A stretch of 64,000 nucleotides of DNA, taken from Clostridium massiliamazoniense. GTDB lineage: Bacteria; Bacillota; Clostridia; Clostridiales; Clostridiaceae. A program made the translations under genes and the position numbers. The stretch is from NCBI RefSeq assembly GCF_001403635.1, contig NZ_LN879468.1, forward strand, positions 62,001 to 126,000. Reading direction: 5' to 3'. The notes below the pieces were generated by a model. It had not been told where the DNA came from. It saw nothing but the letters and a program-made list of their open reading frames with translations, and did not search any database. Each line of letters begins with the position of its first letter. The first letter of the stretch is position 1. Positions 9,219 through 21,007 of the stretch are shown piece after piece.

Positions 9219-9956
9219 ATGAGGATAAGGAAATTAAAAAATCAATCATTAGAGATTTTGAAGGGAAACTGGATAAATGTTATAGGAGCATCTTTAGTAT
9301 TTGCGGTAATTCCTTTTTTGATATTACAAGGATTAGATATGAAAGCTATTGGAATATTTGATAACTATAATTTCTATAAGCCTTTTTCTTCAAATATACT
9401 TAGATGGTTAATAGTAATTATAGTATTTATAATACAACCATATTTTGTATTATGCTTCATAAAATATTGTTCTAATTTAATGACGAGCAAAAGAAGAATA
9501 GCTTATATTGAATGTATTGTTCACTGGAGACAATATTTAAGATTTTTAGGAGTTGTAGTAGTTGATTTTATGATGATGTCTGTTGTTGGATTTATTATAT
9601 TACAAATAGCAGAAGTAACTTCTTCAAACATCGCTATATCAGCAATTTTCGTAATATTATTTTTTATAGAAGTCTTTGTGGTGTTTATATTTGCATTTCC
9701 AGCAGGATTTTTAATAGCTCAAAATCATGGGATAAGCTTTGAAGATGCTTTAAAAACTTCCTTACTTATAGTTAAAAGAAACTTTTGGAGTGTAGCCTAT
9801 CTTTGGTTAAGCTTTGTAGGTTGGGCAATAGTAGGAATAATAACATTAGGAATTGGATTCATATGGATAGCACCATATGCAACAAGTACAATGGCGCTTT
9901 ATGTAAATTCTAAGAACAGAGGATTCACTGGAGGAATAACATATTCACCATGGTAA
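9219..9956 (+). CDS. DUF975-family integral membrane protein
   Basis: The 245-residue protein opens with the LKNQSLEILKGNW signature of DUF975 proteins and has about six transmembrane segments spread over its length. The start follows AAGGGGC. The biochemical function of this family is not established. It is a single-gene unit: a gene-less stretch lies upstream and a strong terminator follows 21 bases after the stop. Confidence 0.85.
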   Translation: MRIRKLKNQSLEILKGNWINVIGASLVFAVIPFLILQGLDMKAIGIFDNYNFYKPFSSNILRWLIVIIVFIIQPYFVLCFIKYCSNLMTSKRRIAYIECIVHWRQYLRFLGVVVVDFMMMSVVGFIILQIAEVTSSNIAISAIFVILFFIEVFVVFIFAFPAGFLIAQNHGISFEDALKTSLLIVKRNFWSVAYLWLSFVGWAIVGIITLGIGFIWIAPYATSTMALYVNSKNRGFTGGITYSPW

Positions 9957-9977
9957 TTAATAAGTAAAATAAAAAAG

Positions 9978-10025
9978 GACTATTTCTAAAGAAAGATTTT
10001 ATTTCATATTAGAAATAGTCTTTTT
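9978..10025 (+). terminator. Terminator after the DUF975 gene
   Basis: A perfect 12-bp stem (9978-9989 with 10009-10020) is followed by five T residues. Confidence 0.85.
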
Positions 10026-10225
10026 GTATTTAGATATTTGATGCTTATAGTTACAAAAATAAATAGTGATTTAAATGTATAAAAAATTGGTGAAGTAAGT
10101 TTATAGATATAAGAATAATTAAAGATAAATAACAAGTGATAGATTAAGTATGATTATGCTAAAAATAAGATTAAAAGTTATGAAAAGATGTAAAGAAAAT
10201 ATTTTAAAAAGCACTAAAGAAAACG

Positions 10226-10254
10226 TTGACACAAAAGTTAATATTTGTTATTAT
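10226..10254 (+). promoter_or_regulatory. Promoter of the beta-glucoside operon
   Basis: TTGACA at 10226-10231 and TATTAT at 10249-10254 are spaced by 17 bases. Transcription would begin just upstream of the RAT element. Confidence 0.75.
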
Positions 10255-10281
10255 ATAAATAAGTAAATTTTAAATATGAAC

Positions 10282-10312
10282 GGATAGTGATTGTTTAAGT
10301 ACAAGCTAAACC
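10282..10312 (+). promoter_or_regulatory. Ribonucleic antiterminator (RAT) for LicT
   Basis: The 31 bases begin GGATAGTGATTG and end GCTAAACC, matching the LicT/BglG RAT layout. The last bases overlap the left arm of the following terminator, so binding of LicT and formation of the terminator are mutually exclusive, as known for this family. Confidence 0.8.
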
Positions 10313-10369
10313 TATTTATTGTTATAGACTCAAAGGAGTTTATTTAAGGTGCAATAAATAGGTTTTTTT
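10308..10369 (+). terminator. Regulated terminator in the licT leader
   Basis: A perfect 14-bp stem (10308-10321 with 10352-10365) leads into seven T residues at 10363-10369. It shares AAACC with the RAT element and should be read through only when LicT is active. Confidence 0.85.
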
Positions 10370-10440
10370 ATGTAGTAAAATAGATAATAGAATAAATAGA
10401 GGGGACAATCAATTTTAATATTAAAAAGGGGGGAATGATA

Positions 10441-11280
10441 ATGGTTATCGAAAAAATACTCAATAATAATGTAGTTATTACAACTGATGAAAATAATAAA
10501 GAGATAGTAGTTATGGGAAGGGGTATAGCTTTTAAAAAGCGAATAGGAGATCACATTCCGAAGGAGATTGTAGACAAGATATTCAAGCTTTCTGATCCTA
10601 ATATGTCTGATAATTTCAAAGAGTTAATAGCTGATATTCCTCTAGAATATATGAAGCTATCTGATAAAATAATTTTAAAATCTAAAGAGAAATTAGGTAA
10701 GAAATTAAATGATAGTATTTATATTACTTTAACAGATCATATGTATACTGCAATAGAAAGAGCAAAAGAAGGGATAAAGGTAAAGAATGCCTTGCTTTGG
10801 GACATAAAAAGATTTTATAAAGAAGAATTTGCAATAGGGCTAGAGGCTTTAGATTATATAGAAGAAAAATTTAAAGTTAGATTACCAGATGATGAAGCTG
10901 GTTTTATAGCATTGCATATAGTAAATGCACAAATGGATCAAGATATAAAAATAATATATGAAATAACTCAAATAATGCAAGAAATTACAAATGTAATTAA
11001 GTATTATTATGGCGTAACATTTGATGAAGAGTCAGTATATTATTATAGATTTATTACTCATTTAAAATACTTTGCAGAAAGACTTCTTAAGAATACATCC
11101 TATGATAATAATGAAGATGATTTATTAAATGTAATAAAAGTTAAATATAAAAATGCATATAATTGCATAGAAAAAATAGATGAATTTATAAATAAAAAAT
11201 ATAATTATAAGTTAACAGATGAAGAAAAGTTATATTTAACTATTCATGTTGAGAGAGCAATAAGTAAAAGTATTAAGTAG
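10441..11280 (+). CDS. licT: LicT/BglG-family transcription antiterminator
   Basis: The 279-residue protein has an N-terminal CAT RNA-binding domain (residues 1-55) and two PRD domains. The four regulatory histidines fall at residues 100, 159, 207 and 269, exactly the numbering known for Bacillus subtilis LicT, which supports the ATG at 10441 over the one at 10435 (also too close to the GGGGGG site). Function known for the family: it binds the RAT in the nascent RNA to prevent termination when beta-glucosides are present, and is inhibited by PTS phosphorylation at PRD1. It precedes its PTS permease and glycosidase genes. Confidence 0.95.
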   Translation: MVIEKILNNNVVITTDENNKEIVVMGRGIAFKKRIGDHIPKEIVDKIFKLSDPNMSDNFKELIADIPLEYMKLSDKIILKSKEKLGKKLNDSIYITLTDHMYTAIERAKEGIKVKNALLWDIKRFYKEEFAIGLEALDYIEEKFKVRLPDDEAGFIALHIVNAQMDQDIKIIYEITQIMQEITNVIKYYYGVTFDEESVYYYRFITHLKYFAERLLKNTSYDNNEDDLLNVIKVKYKNAYNCIEKIDEFINKKYNYKLTDEEKLYLTIHVERAISKSIK

Positions 11281-11287
11281 AATATAA

Positions 11288-13282
<1,995 letters not shown>

Positions 13283-13321
13283 AAGTATATTAGGAAAAAG
13301 ATTATAAGTGAAAACTATTAA

Positions 13322-14791
<1,470 letters not shown>

Positions 14792-14812
14792 TTAAAAAAT
14801 AATTTAAATAAA

Positions 14813-14866
14813 AAAGAAACATCTTATAACACTAAATTAAAGTATTATAAGATAGTTTCTTTTTGT
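14813..14866. terminator. Bidirectional terminator between the glucosidase and the minus-strand membrane gene
   Basis: Arms 14813-14829 and 14845-14862 pair with one bulge, flanked by an A-run on the left and a T-run on the right. Confidence 0.8.
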
Positions 14867-14868
14867 TT

Positions 14869-15198
14869 TTATACTATATTTTTTCTTACAGCTCCTAATA
14901 CTACAAAATAAGTTTCAAATATGATAGGTGCTATTATAGTCACTATTGAAGGGAATAAATAATCCCAAGAATTATAGCTTCCTAAAATTCCGTATGTTGT
15001 GAATACTGAGAATAAAGAGAAGCAGATTGATAAACCTATTGTTATAACAAAGCTACCCTTTGTTTCAGTTTTGCCCATTGATGTTAAAAGTTTTGTTCCT
15101 GCTATATTAACTAGGCATGCCCAAAATAGGCTGAAGAAAAACATTCCTAAAAATAACTCATTTTCGGAAATATATTTTATACCATGTGATAAAAGCAT
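14869..15198 (-). CDS. Small integral membrane protein of unknown function
   Basis: A 109-residue protein opening MLLSHGIKY with three hydrophobic segments. Two earlier in-frame ATGs exist (15240 and 15210). The first overlaps a possible promoter -10 and neither has a Shine-Dalgarno, whereas AAGGATGGTG precedes 15198, so that start is preferred with moderate confidence. No family is recognised. It may use a weak promoter with TTGATA near 15260 on the minus strand. It is transcribed towards the glucosidase operon and shares its terminator. Confidence 0.65.
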   Translation of the reverse strand: MLLSHGIKYISENELFLGMFFFSLFWACLVNIAGTKLLTSMGKTETKGSFVITIGLSICFSLFSVFTTYGILGSYNSWDYLFPSIVTIIAPIIFETYFVVLGAVRKNIV

Positions 15199-15306
15199 AA
15201 AATTCACCATCCTTATTTGTCTTTTGTTTAATTTGTACATAATATTACAAGTATAAGTATATCAACATATAGTAAAAATGTCCAAGTGATTATAATACTG
15301 GTATCA

Positions 15307-16665
15307 CTAATAACATTTAGAACAAGGGTCGTATTTTCCTATAACGGACTCTAATGATACAGCTCTAGCAGTATTTGGGTTCATCTTGCCACAATTGTTT
15401 TTTGAGTGATATTTACTACCTGTAGCAGAAAGATATACTGTTTTAGAATTTGTGTTATTGGCACTTTGACTTTCATTATTTTTATTAGAGGAAGATTGAA
15501 CCTGTTTATTACCATTAGAGTTATTAGAAGAAAATTGAACCTCTTTGTTGTTAGAGCTATTTATAGTATTATTATTAGAATTATTTGTAGTATTATTTTG
15601 CTTTGAAGTTATTGAATTTTCTTCTTTTTTTGTGTCTTCGATGTTTTTCTTTTTACCTGATTCATAATTTCCTTCTTTACAGTTAGTTTTTAATCCATTA
15701 CCAGTTGAAGTGAAGACTATAGTACCACATTGATCTGTTCTATGTAGTTTTAAGTTTTTAGATTTTAATTTATCCATAGTTTCTATATGTGGATGACCAT
15801 AGGAATTCCCTTCACCAACAGTTATAACTGCAAATTCTGGGTTAACTTTATTTAATAATTCTGCACTAGTACTTGTTCTTGAACCATGGTGGCCAATTTT
15901 TATTAAATCAACATCTTCAAGGTTATTTAGTATTTCATGTTCAGTTTCTTCTCCAGCATCACCCATAAATAGAGCTTTATCATTTCCATTTACATAAAGA
16001 GTAACTAAGGATTGCTCATTAGCATCAGAGCCACCATTACTGTTAAATAGCATCATATAAGAATTATTTCCAAGTTCAAATTTTTTCCCATCAATAGGAA
16101 CACTAGGTGGTAATTTTTTATTAGCAGCAGCAGTTATAAAATCTCTGTAAGTTTTAGTGTCTTTGCTTCCATTGGCAACTAAAAGATTTTTTACATCTAT
16201 ATTTTTTATTACAGCATCAAGAGCACCTATATGGTCAGCATCTGGATGGGTAGCAATTATATAATCTAAAGTTTTAACTCCTTGCTTATTTAAATAAGAA
16301 ACTAAAGAGTCTTCATCATCATTGTCTCCTCCATCAATTAAGACATTTTTCTCACCAGTAATTAAAATAGCATCACTGTTTCCTGTGTCTATAAAATGAA
16401 TAGAACTCTTTGAAGTTCTTTGAGTGGTAGCATTGTCATCTTTATTATTATCAGATATAGAATTGTGAGCAATATTATTATTTATATTTTCATTTAATTT
16501 AATTTTTGATTCATTAACAGTACCACAACCAACTAGTAAAGTAATTGTTAATGTTAAAGTTAAAAAAGTTAATGTTGGTTTTGAAAATTTTTTTAAGTTT
16601 AATATATTAAATTTTAATATTAAAAAACATAAAAAAATGCAAAAAATTAGTAACGTAATAAACAA
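15307..16665 (-). CDS. ComEC-like metallo-beta-lactamase-fold hydrolase, lipoprotein-like, with a C-terminal Cys/His motif
   Basis: The 452-residue protein starts at TTG seven bases after AAGGGGG. It has a hydrophobic N-terminus, then a second hydrophobic stretch ending LLVGCG, which resembles a lipobox and suggests an extracellular membrane-anchored protein. A metallo-beta-lactamase domain follows, with the THPDADHIG zinc motif and a later GHHGS motif, as in the C-terminal hydrolase domain of the competence protein ComEC. After an Asn/Ser-rich linker it ends in a compact motif with one His and four Cys (YHSKNNC...C..C) that may bind zinc. A nuclease or phosphodiesterase role outside the cell is inferred. 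It is monocistronic. Confidence 0.85.
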   Translation of the reverse strand: MFITLLIFCIFLCFLILKFNILNLKKFSKPTLTFLTLTLTITLLVGCGTVNESKIKLNENINNNIAHNSISDNNKDDNATTQRTSKSSIHFIDTGNSDAILITGEKNVLIDGGDNDDEDSLVSYLNKQGVKTLDYIIATHPDADHIGALDAVIKNIDVKNLLVANGSKDTKTYRDFITAAANKKLPPSVPIDGKKFELGNNSYMMLFNSNGGSDANEQSLVTLYVNGNDKALFMGDAGEETEHEILNNLEDVDLIKIGHHGSRTSTSAELLNKVNPEFAVITVGEGNSYGHPHIETMDKLKSKNLKLHRTDQCGTIVFTSTGNGLKTNCKEGNYESGKKKNIEDTKKEENSITSKQNNTTNNSNNNTINSSNNKEVQFSSNNSNGNKQVQSSSNKNNESQSANNTNSKTVYLSATGSKYHSKNNCGKMNPNTARAVSLESVIGKYDPCSKCY

Positions 16666-17192
16666 TTGAAGTTCCCCCTTAAATAATGATTTTTCTATAA
16701 CATAGGTAAATATACACTATTGTTAAAGTAATAACAAATCAAATAATTGTAAAAATAATGTATTTATTATTAAGTCATTATATTTTTATAGCTAGTTGAA
16801 TTAAATTAAAATTTAAAGGTGTAAAATTTAGTTAAAAAAAGTTGTCTTTGAATTAAGTTTCATTTTATGTAATATTTTTATAAAACCATTAATCAAATAA
16901 GTTTATAATTATAAATTTATAATTATTTGAATTTATTTTAGAAATAATATTTAAATATATGAATAATAATCTTGATAATAGAGTATTTATTTTTCTTTGT
17001 AAATTTTATTAAGAAAATATAAAATTATTGTAGTAAAAAAAAGGATATGAAATATTGAGAATTAGAGTGATTTTTTTTGGTTGATTTCTAATCGGATAGG
17101 GAGTTCTTTAATTTAAATAAATATAAGTGTTAGTTATTTTAATAAAAGTGCTAATTTATTTAAATTGATGGATAAATAAAGGGAGTAAACAT
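16666..17192. other. Gene-less A+T-rich interval (527 bases)
   Basis: It lies between two divergent genes. No coding frame, repeat family member or G+C-containing hairpin was found. A+T-only palindromic stretches near 16900-16930 are expected at this composition. Confidence 0.6.
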
Positions 17193-17768
17193 ATGATTAA
17201 AAATTTTAATTCACTAAAGTATATTTTGGCAATATCTAAATGTTCATCAACAATAATATTTATTGTCGGAATTATGAATTTAGTTGGCTTTCAGTATTTA
17301 GAAGGTATTGATAAATCAATATTATTTATATTGTTAGCAGCAGTAGCGGCTCTTGTGGCAGTACATATTAGTAAGGATATTTCATTTAGAACATTTACAG
17401 CGAGATGTAGAACTGAAAAGAATTTAGTAGGGAAGAAAGTAATAACAATAAAGTGGTACTTAAAGTTAATATTATTATTTGGTGGAGTTAAAGATTTTTT
17501 ATATGATAATCGTATTTTTTCAGAGAATGTGATTATTTTAAATGTATTTAGAGAGAATAAAATTTATTTAGATAAAGTTTTTATAAAAAAGAATAAAATA
17601 ACTATAGTAATAGAAAGTTTATTTTTAATATTATATACAGCGGGAGTTGTTTTATTTACAATAGTTTGTATTAATCACTTTATTATAATGGCATTACCAG
17701 TAGGTTTTCTATTTAATGGAGATAATATGACTATTGTACATAAACCTCTTAGAAAATTATTTTTATAA
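17193..17768 (+). CDS. Integral membrane protein of unknown function
   Basis: The 191-residue protein starts after AAAGGGAG and has about four transmembrane segments: two near residues 18-60, and two more near 130-180. Between them is a cytosolic basic region. No motif or family is recognised. It stands alone, ending in a strong terminator, with a repeat and then recQ downstream. Confidence 0.75.
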   Translation: MIKNFNSLKYILAISKCSSTIIFIVGIMNLVGFQYLEGIDKSILFILLAAVAALVAVHISKDISFRTFTARCRTEKNLVGKKVITIKWYLKLILLFGGVKDFLYDNRIFSENVIILNVFRENKIYLDKVFIKKNKITIVIESLFLILYTAGVVLFTIVCINHFIIMALPVGFLFNGDNMTIVHKPLRKLFL

Positions 17769-17772
17769 TTAG

Positions 17773-17841
17773 AATTAAGGTTATATCAAAGATCAATATG
17801 GATAGAATTATTCATAGGTTTTGATATAGCCTTAATTTTTT
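17773..17841 (+). terminator. Terminator after the unknown membrane protein
   Basis: An almost perfect 18-bp stem (17773-17790 with 17820-17837) is followed by a T-run; the loop is about 29 bases. The T-run merges with the start of repeat B2. Confidence 0.75.
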
Positions 17842-17964
17842 ATCTGATAGCTAGAGGTTGTAATATTCCTATCTTTTATAAGTAGGAGATAAACAATCTC
17901 ACGATTCTAGATAACTGCGATTAAACATTTAGATGGAGTTAAGACTCCACACGAATTAAGTCTA
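17838..17964 (+). repeat. Dispersed repeat family B, copy B2, upstream of recQ
   Basis: It aligns with B1 over its whole length (ATCTGATAGCTAGAGGTTG ... GAATTAAGTCTA). It contains a CTAGA/TCTAG-closed stem and a second hairpin with a GGAGT/ACTCC stem. It lies between the terminator of the preceding gene and recQ. Confidence 0.75.
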
Positions 17965-18042
17965 GGTTTATATTTTTAGAATAAAAAATTATATTAGAAT
18001 TATGTTACAATAATATATTATAAAGTATGTGGAGGTGGGAGT

Positions 18043-19836
18043 TTGAATAGAGAAACTATTTTACTTAATAAGTTTTATGGATATAATTCTTTTAAAGAAG
18101 GGCAATATGAGGTTATTTCTAAAATAATAAGTGGGAAAGATTGTTTTTGTGTATTACCAACAGGTGGTGGAAAATCAATTTGTTATCAAATTCCAGCTCT
18201 ACTTTTTGAGGGACTAACTATAGTTATAAGTCCTCTAGTATCTTTAATGAAAAATCAAGTAGATGATTTAAAAACTATAGGTATTAGTTCAGAATATATA
18301 CATGGAGGACTCTCATTAGAAGAAATAGATGGAATATTAAAAAGAGCTTATTTTGGGGAAATAAAAATATTGTACATAGCCCCAGAGAGACTGGACAGCG
18401 AAAGTTTTATAAAAAAAGTAGGAAAAATAGACATAAGCCAGATAGCTATAGATGAGGCGCATTGCGTTTCAATTTGGGGACATGACTTTAGAAAAAGCTA
18501 TTTAAATATAGGAAGATTTATAGAAACTTTACCAAGAAGACCTATAATAACAGCATTTACTGCTACGGCAACAAATCAAGTTTTAGAAGATTCTATAAAA
18601 CTTTTGAATTTAAAAAAACCTTTCATATATAAAGGAAATCCAAATAGAGAAAATCTTCAAATATATATTCATAAAGAAGAGGATAAATTAGAGTTTGTAA
18701 CAGACTTTATAAAAGAAAATAATAGTGGCTTTGGTATAATCTATTGTTTAACAACTAAAGAAGTTGATGGATTATATGGATATCTAAAGGATAGAGGTTA
18801 CAATGTAGGAAAATATCATGGGAAAATGTCCATAGAGGAAAGAAATTTTAATCAAGAGGAATTTTTAAATGATAATATAGAGGTAATAGTAGCTACTAAT
18901 GCTTTTGGTATGGGAATAGATAAATCTAACATATCTTTTATTATACACTTTACTATGGCAAAAAATATAGAAAGCTATTATCAGGAAGTGGGAAGGGCAG
19001 GAAGAGATGGAGAAAAAGCATATTGCCATCTTTTATATAATAGAGAAGATATAGCTTCGGTTGAATATCTTATAAATACTTCTATTGAATTTAATAGGAG
19101 AGAAGTAGAATTAAAGAAGCTACAAAATTTTATAGAATTTTGTGATTATGAAGGTTGCTTTAAATACTTTATTATGAATTATTTTGGAGAAAAAAATACT
19201 AAGGATTATTGTAATAGTTGTAGTAATTGCTTTAAAAATGAAGAGGTAAGAGATATGACTATTGAAGCACAAAAGATTTTATCCTGTATTTATAGAACTA
19301 AGGAAGAAGTTGGAGAGAGTGTTTTAGTAGATATACTTAGAGGAATAAGAGGGCCTAAAATAGAAGAAAGAAAATATTATGAATTATCTACTTTTGCCAT
19401 AATGAAGGAGTATTCTGGAACATTAATAAGAGATATAATTTCAGAACTTATAGAACAAGGGTATTTGTCTAGAAAGGAAAAAACCTATTCTATGATGAAA
19501 CTAAATAAAAAGTCCTTAGAAGTTTTAAAGGGAAGAGAAAAAGTATTTATAAAGTTAGAAGAAAAAAGTACAGATCTTTGTTTAGATCAAGAGTTATTTA
19601 AGAGGTTTAGAATTTTAAGGAAGGATTTATCTAGAAGAGAGGGGGTAAAGCCTTACATAATATTTACAGACAATCTTTTAATAGAAATAGTAAATAATTA
19701 TCCAAGGACAAAGGAAGAATTGTCAAAAATAAAAGGGCTTGGGGAAAATAAGCTTAATAAGTATGGGCCTTTTATTTTAACAGTAATTAGAGATTATGAT
19801 AAATATAAAAAAGCAATAGAAACGGGAGCCAATTAA
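18043..19836 (+). CDS. recQ: RecQ-family ATP-dependent DNA helicase
   Basis: The 597-residue protein starts at TTG after GGAGGTGG. Helicase motifs are complete: LPTGGGKSICYQ (Walker A), DEAH in IDEAHCVS, and QEVGRAGRDGE (motif VI). A four-Cys zinc cluster (CDYEGCF...YCNSC) closes the RecQ core at about residues 365-400, then a winged-helix region and an HRDC-like domain at the C-terminus (about residues 515-590). RecQ unwinds branched DNA during recombination and replication-fork repair. The gene is monocistronic and has a family B repeat immediately upstream, as does the SNF2 helicase at 48281. Confidence 0.93.
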   Translation: MNRETILLNKFYGYNSFKEGQYEVISKIISGKDCFCVLPTGGGKSICYQIPALLFEGLTIVISPLVSLMKNQVDDLKTIGISSEYIHGGLSLEEIDGILKRAYFGEIKILYIAPERLDSESFIKKVGKIDISQIAIDEAHCVSIWGHDFRKSYLNIGRFIETLPRRPIITAFTATATNQVLEDSIKLLNLKKPFIYKGNPNRENLQIYIHKEEDKLEFVTDFIKENNSGFGIIYCLTTKEVDGLYGYLKDRGYNVGKYHGKMSIEERNFNQEEFLNDNIEVIVATNAFGMGIDKSNISFIIHFTMAKNIESYYQEVGRAGRDGEKAYCHLLYNREDIASVEYLINTSIEFNRREVELKKLQNFIEFCDYEGCFKYFIMNYFGEKNTKDYCNSCSNCFKNEEVRDMTIEAQKILSCIYRTKEEVGESVLVDILRGIRGPKIEERKYYELSTFAIMKEYSGTLIRDIISELIEQGYLSRKEKTYSMMKLNKKSLEVLKGREKVFIKLEEKSTDLCLDQELFKRFRILRKDLSRREGVKPYIIFTDNLLIEIVNNYPRTKEELSKIKGLGENKLNKYGPFILTVIRDYDKYKKAIETGAN

Positions 19837-20326
19837 TATATTCATTTAAATTTCACAATGGATTCATTTTAATTATATTTAAGTAGATTAATATAAGTTT
19901 TGTAAGGTTCCTCAAAGGAATGTTAATAAGCACAAAACTAAAAATTATATATAGATTGAAAATTTAAATTTAACAGTAAATCTAATTATTCTCCATTGTT
20001 TAGTTGTTAATTTTAGTTGTGAATTTGATTGTGTTGAGTTAGTAATTTTTAATTAGGCGTAGTTAAGTTAAATTTTCAATCTGAGTTTTTAGTTAAAATT
20101 TTTTTAGCAAATAAAATATTCAAATAAATAAATTTTTGTTAGAAGTTCAAAGATTTTGAACTTTAATTTACAAGACACTATGATAAGGGAGATATCCTTC
20201 ATAGTGTTTTTTAATTTAGATGGGTGAGTAAATTATGGATAGGTCTTTTAACTTAGTTTATAATAAATTCTTAGAGAGACTAAAAATTTAGATAGAAACT
20301 AAAGGATAAAATTGGAGGATATACTA
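19837..20326. other. Intergenic interval with a large inverted repeat and a terminator
   Basis: A perfect 15-bp inverted repeat (AGATTGAAAATTTAA) at 19953-19967 and 20068-20082 encloses about 100 bases, and a clear terminator lies at 20175-20212. That terminator is 340 bases beyond recQ, so it may end an unannotated small RNA. An 18-codon frame at 20235-20291 (MDRSFNLVYN...) has only a weak GGGTGAG site. Confidence 0.45.
20175..20212 (+). terminator. Terminator upstream of the two-component operon
   Basis: ACACTATGATAAGG at 20175-20188 pairs with 20196-20207 with a small bulge, followed by six T residues. Confidence 0.8.
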
Positions 20327-21007
20327 ATGAAAAAAATATTAGTAGTAGAAGATGATATACAAATACAAGAACTTATAAGTGAATTTTTAAAGGCGCAAGA
20401 TTATGAGGTACATACAGCAAATGATGGTGTTCAAGGATACAATAAAGTGAAGAAAGAAAACTACGATTTAATAATAATGGATGTAATGATGCCTAATATG
20501 GATGGTTATTCTCTTTGTAAGATGGTAAGAAAGATAAGTAGAACACCTATAATATTTTTAACAGCTTTAGGGGAAGAACAGGATGAAATAAAAGGCTTTG
20601 AATTAGAGTGTGATGATTTTATAACCAAGCCATTTTCATTTAATATTTTAATAAGAAGAGTAGAAGCTGTTCTTAGAAGAGCTGAAAGTGTTGAAGAAAA
20701 AGATGACAGTAAGAAAGAATTAGTTTTTGAAAAGCTAAAATTAAATGAGGAAACTTATAAAGCAATTTTTGATGGGGAAGAAGTGGAATTAACTTTAAAG
20801 GAATTCAATATATTAAAGAATCTTATTGAATTTTACCCAAGAGTAATAACAAGAGAAATGTTAATGGATAAAGTATGGGGTTATGATTATTTTGGAGAGA
20901 TGAGAGTGGTTGATGCTCATATAAAGAATATTAGAAAAAAAATTGACCCTAATTACATAAAAACTATAAAAGGAGTGGGCTATGTACTTGAAAAACCGAT
21001 GGAATAA
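20327..21007 (+). CDS. OmpR-family response regulator
   Basis: The 226-residue protein begins MKKILVVEDD at the ATG after TTGGAGG (that TTG is part of the ribosome site and is not the start). The receiver domain has phosphoacceptor Asp52 in LIIMDVMMP and Lys in ITKPFS, and a winged-helix DNA-binding domain ends with GVGYVLEKP. It is co-transcribed with the histidine kinase, whose start overlaps its 3' end by 26 bases. The regulated genes are not evident; neither neighbouring operon is a canonical target. Confidence 0.92.
   Translation: MKKILVVEDDIQIQELISEFLKAQDYEVHTANDGVQGYNKVKKENYDLIIMDVMMPNMDGYSLCKMVRKISRTPIIFLTALGEEQDEIKGFELECDDFITKPFSFNILIRRVEAVLRRAESVEEKDDSKKELVFEKLKLNEETYKAIFDGEEVELTLKEFNILKNLIEFYPRVITREMLMDKVWGYDYFGEMRVVDAHIKNIRKKIDPNYIKTIKGVGYVLEKPME

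Noticed and set aside
20235-20291. 18-codon frame upstream of the response regulator
   Set aside because: The ribosome site is weak and no conservation can be judged; noted only as possible leader peptide.
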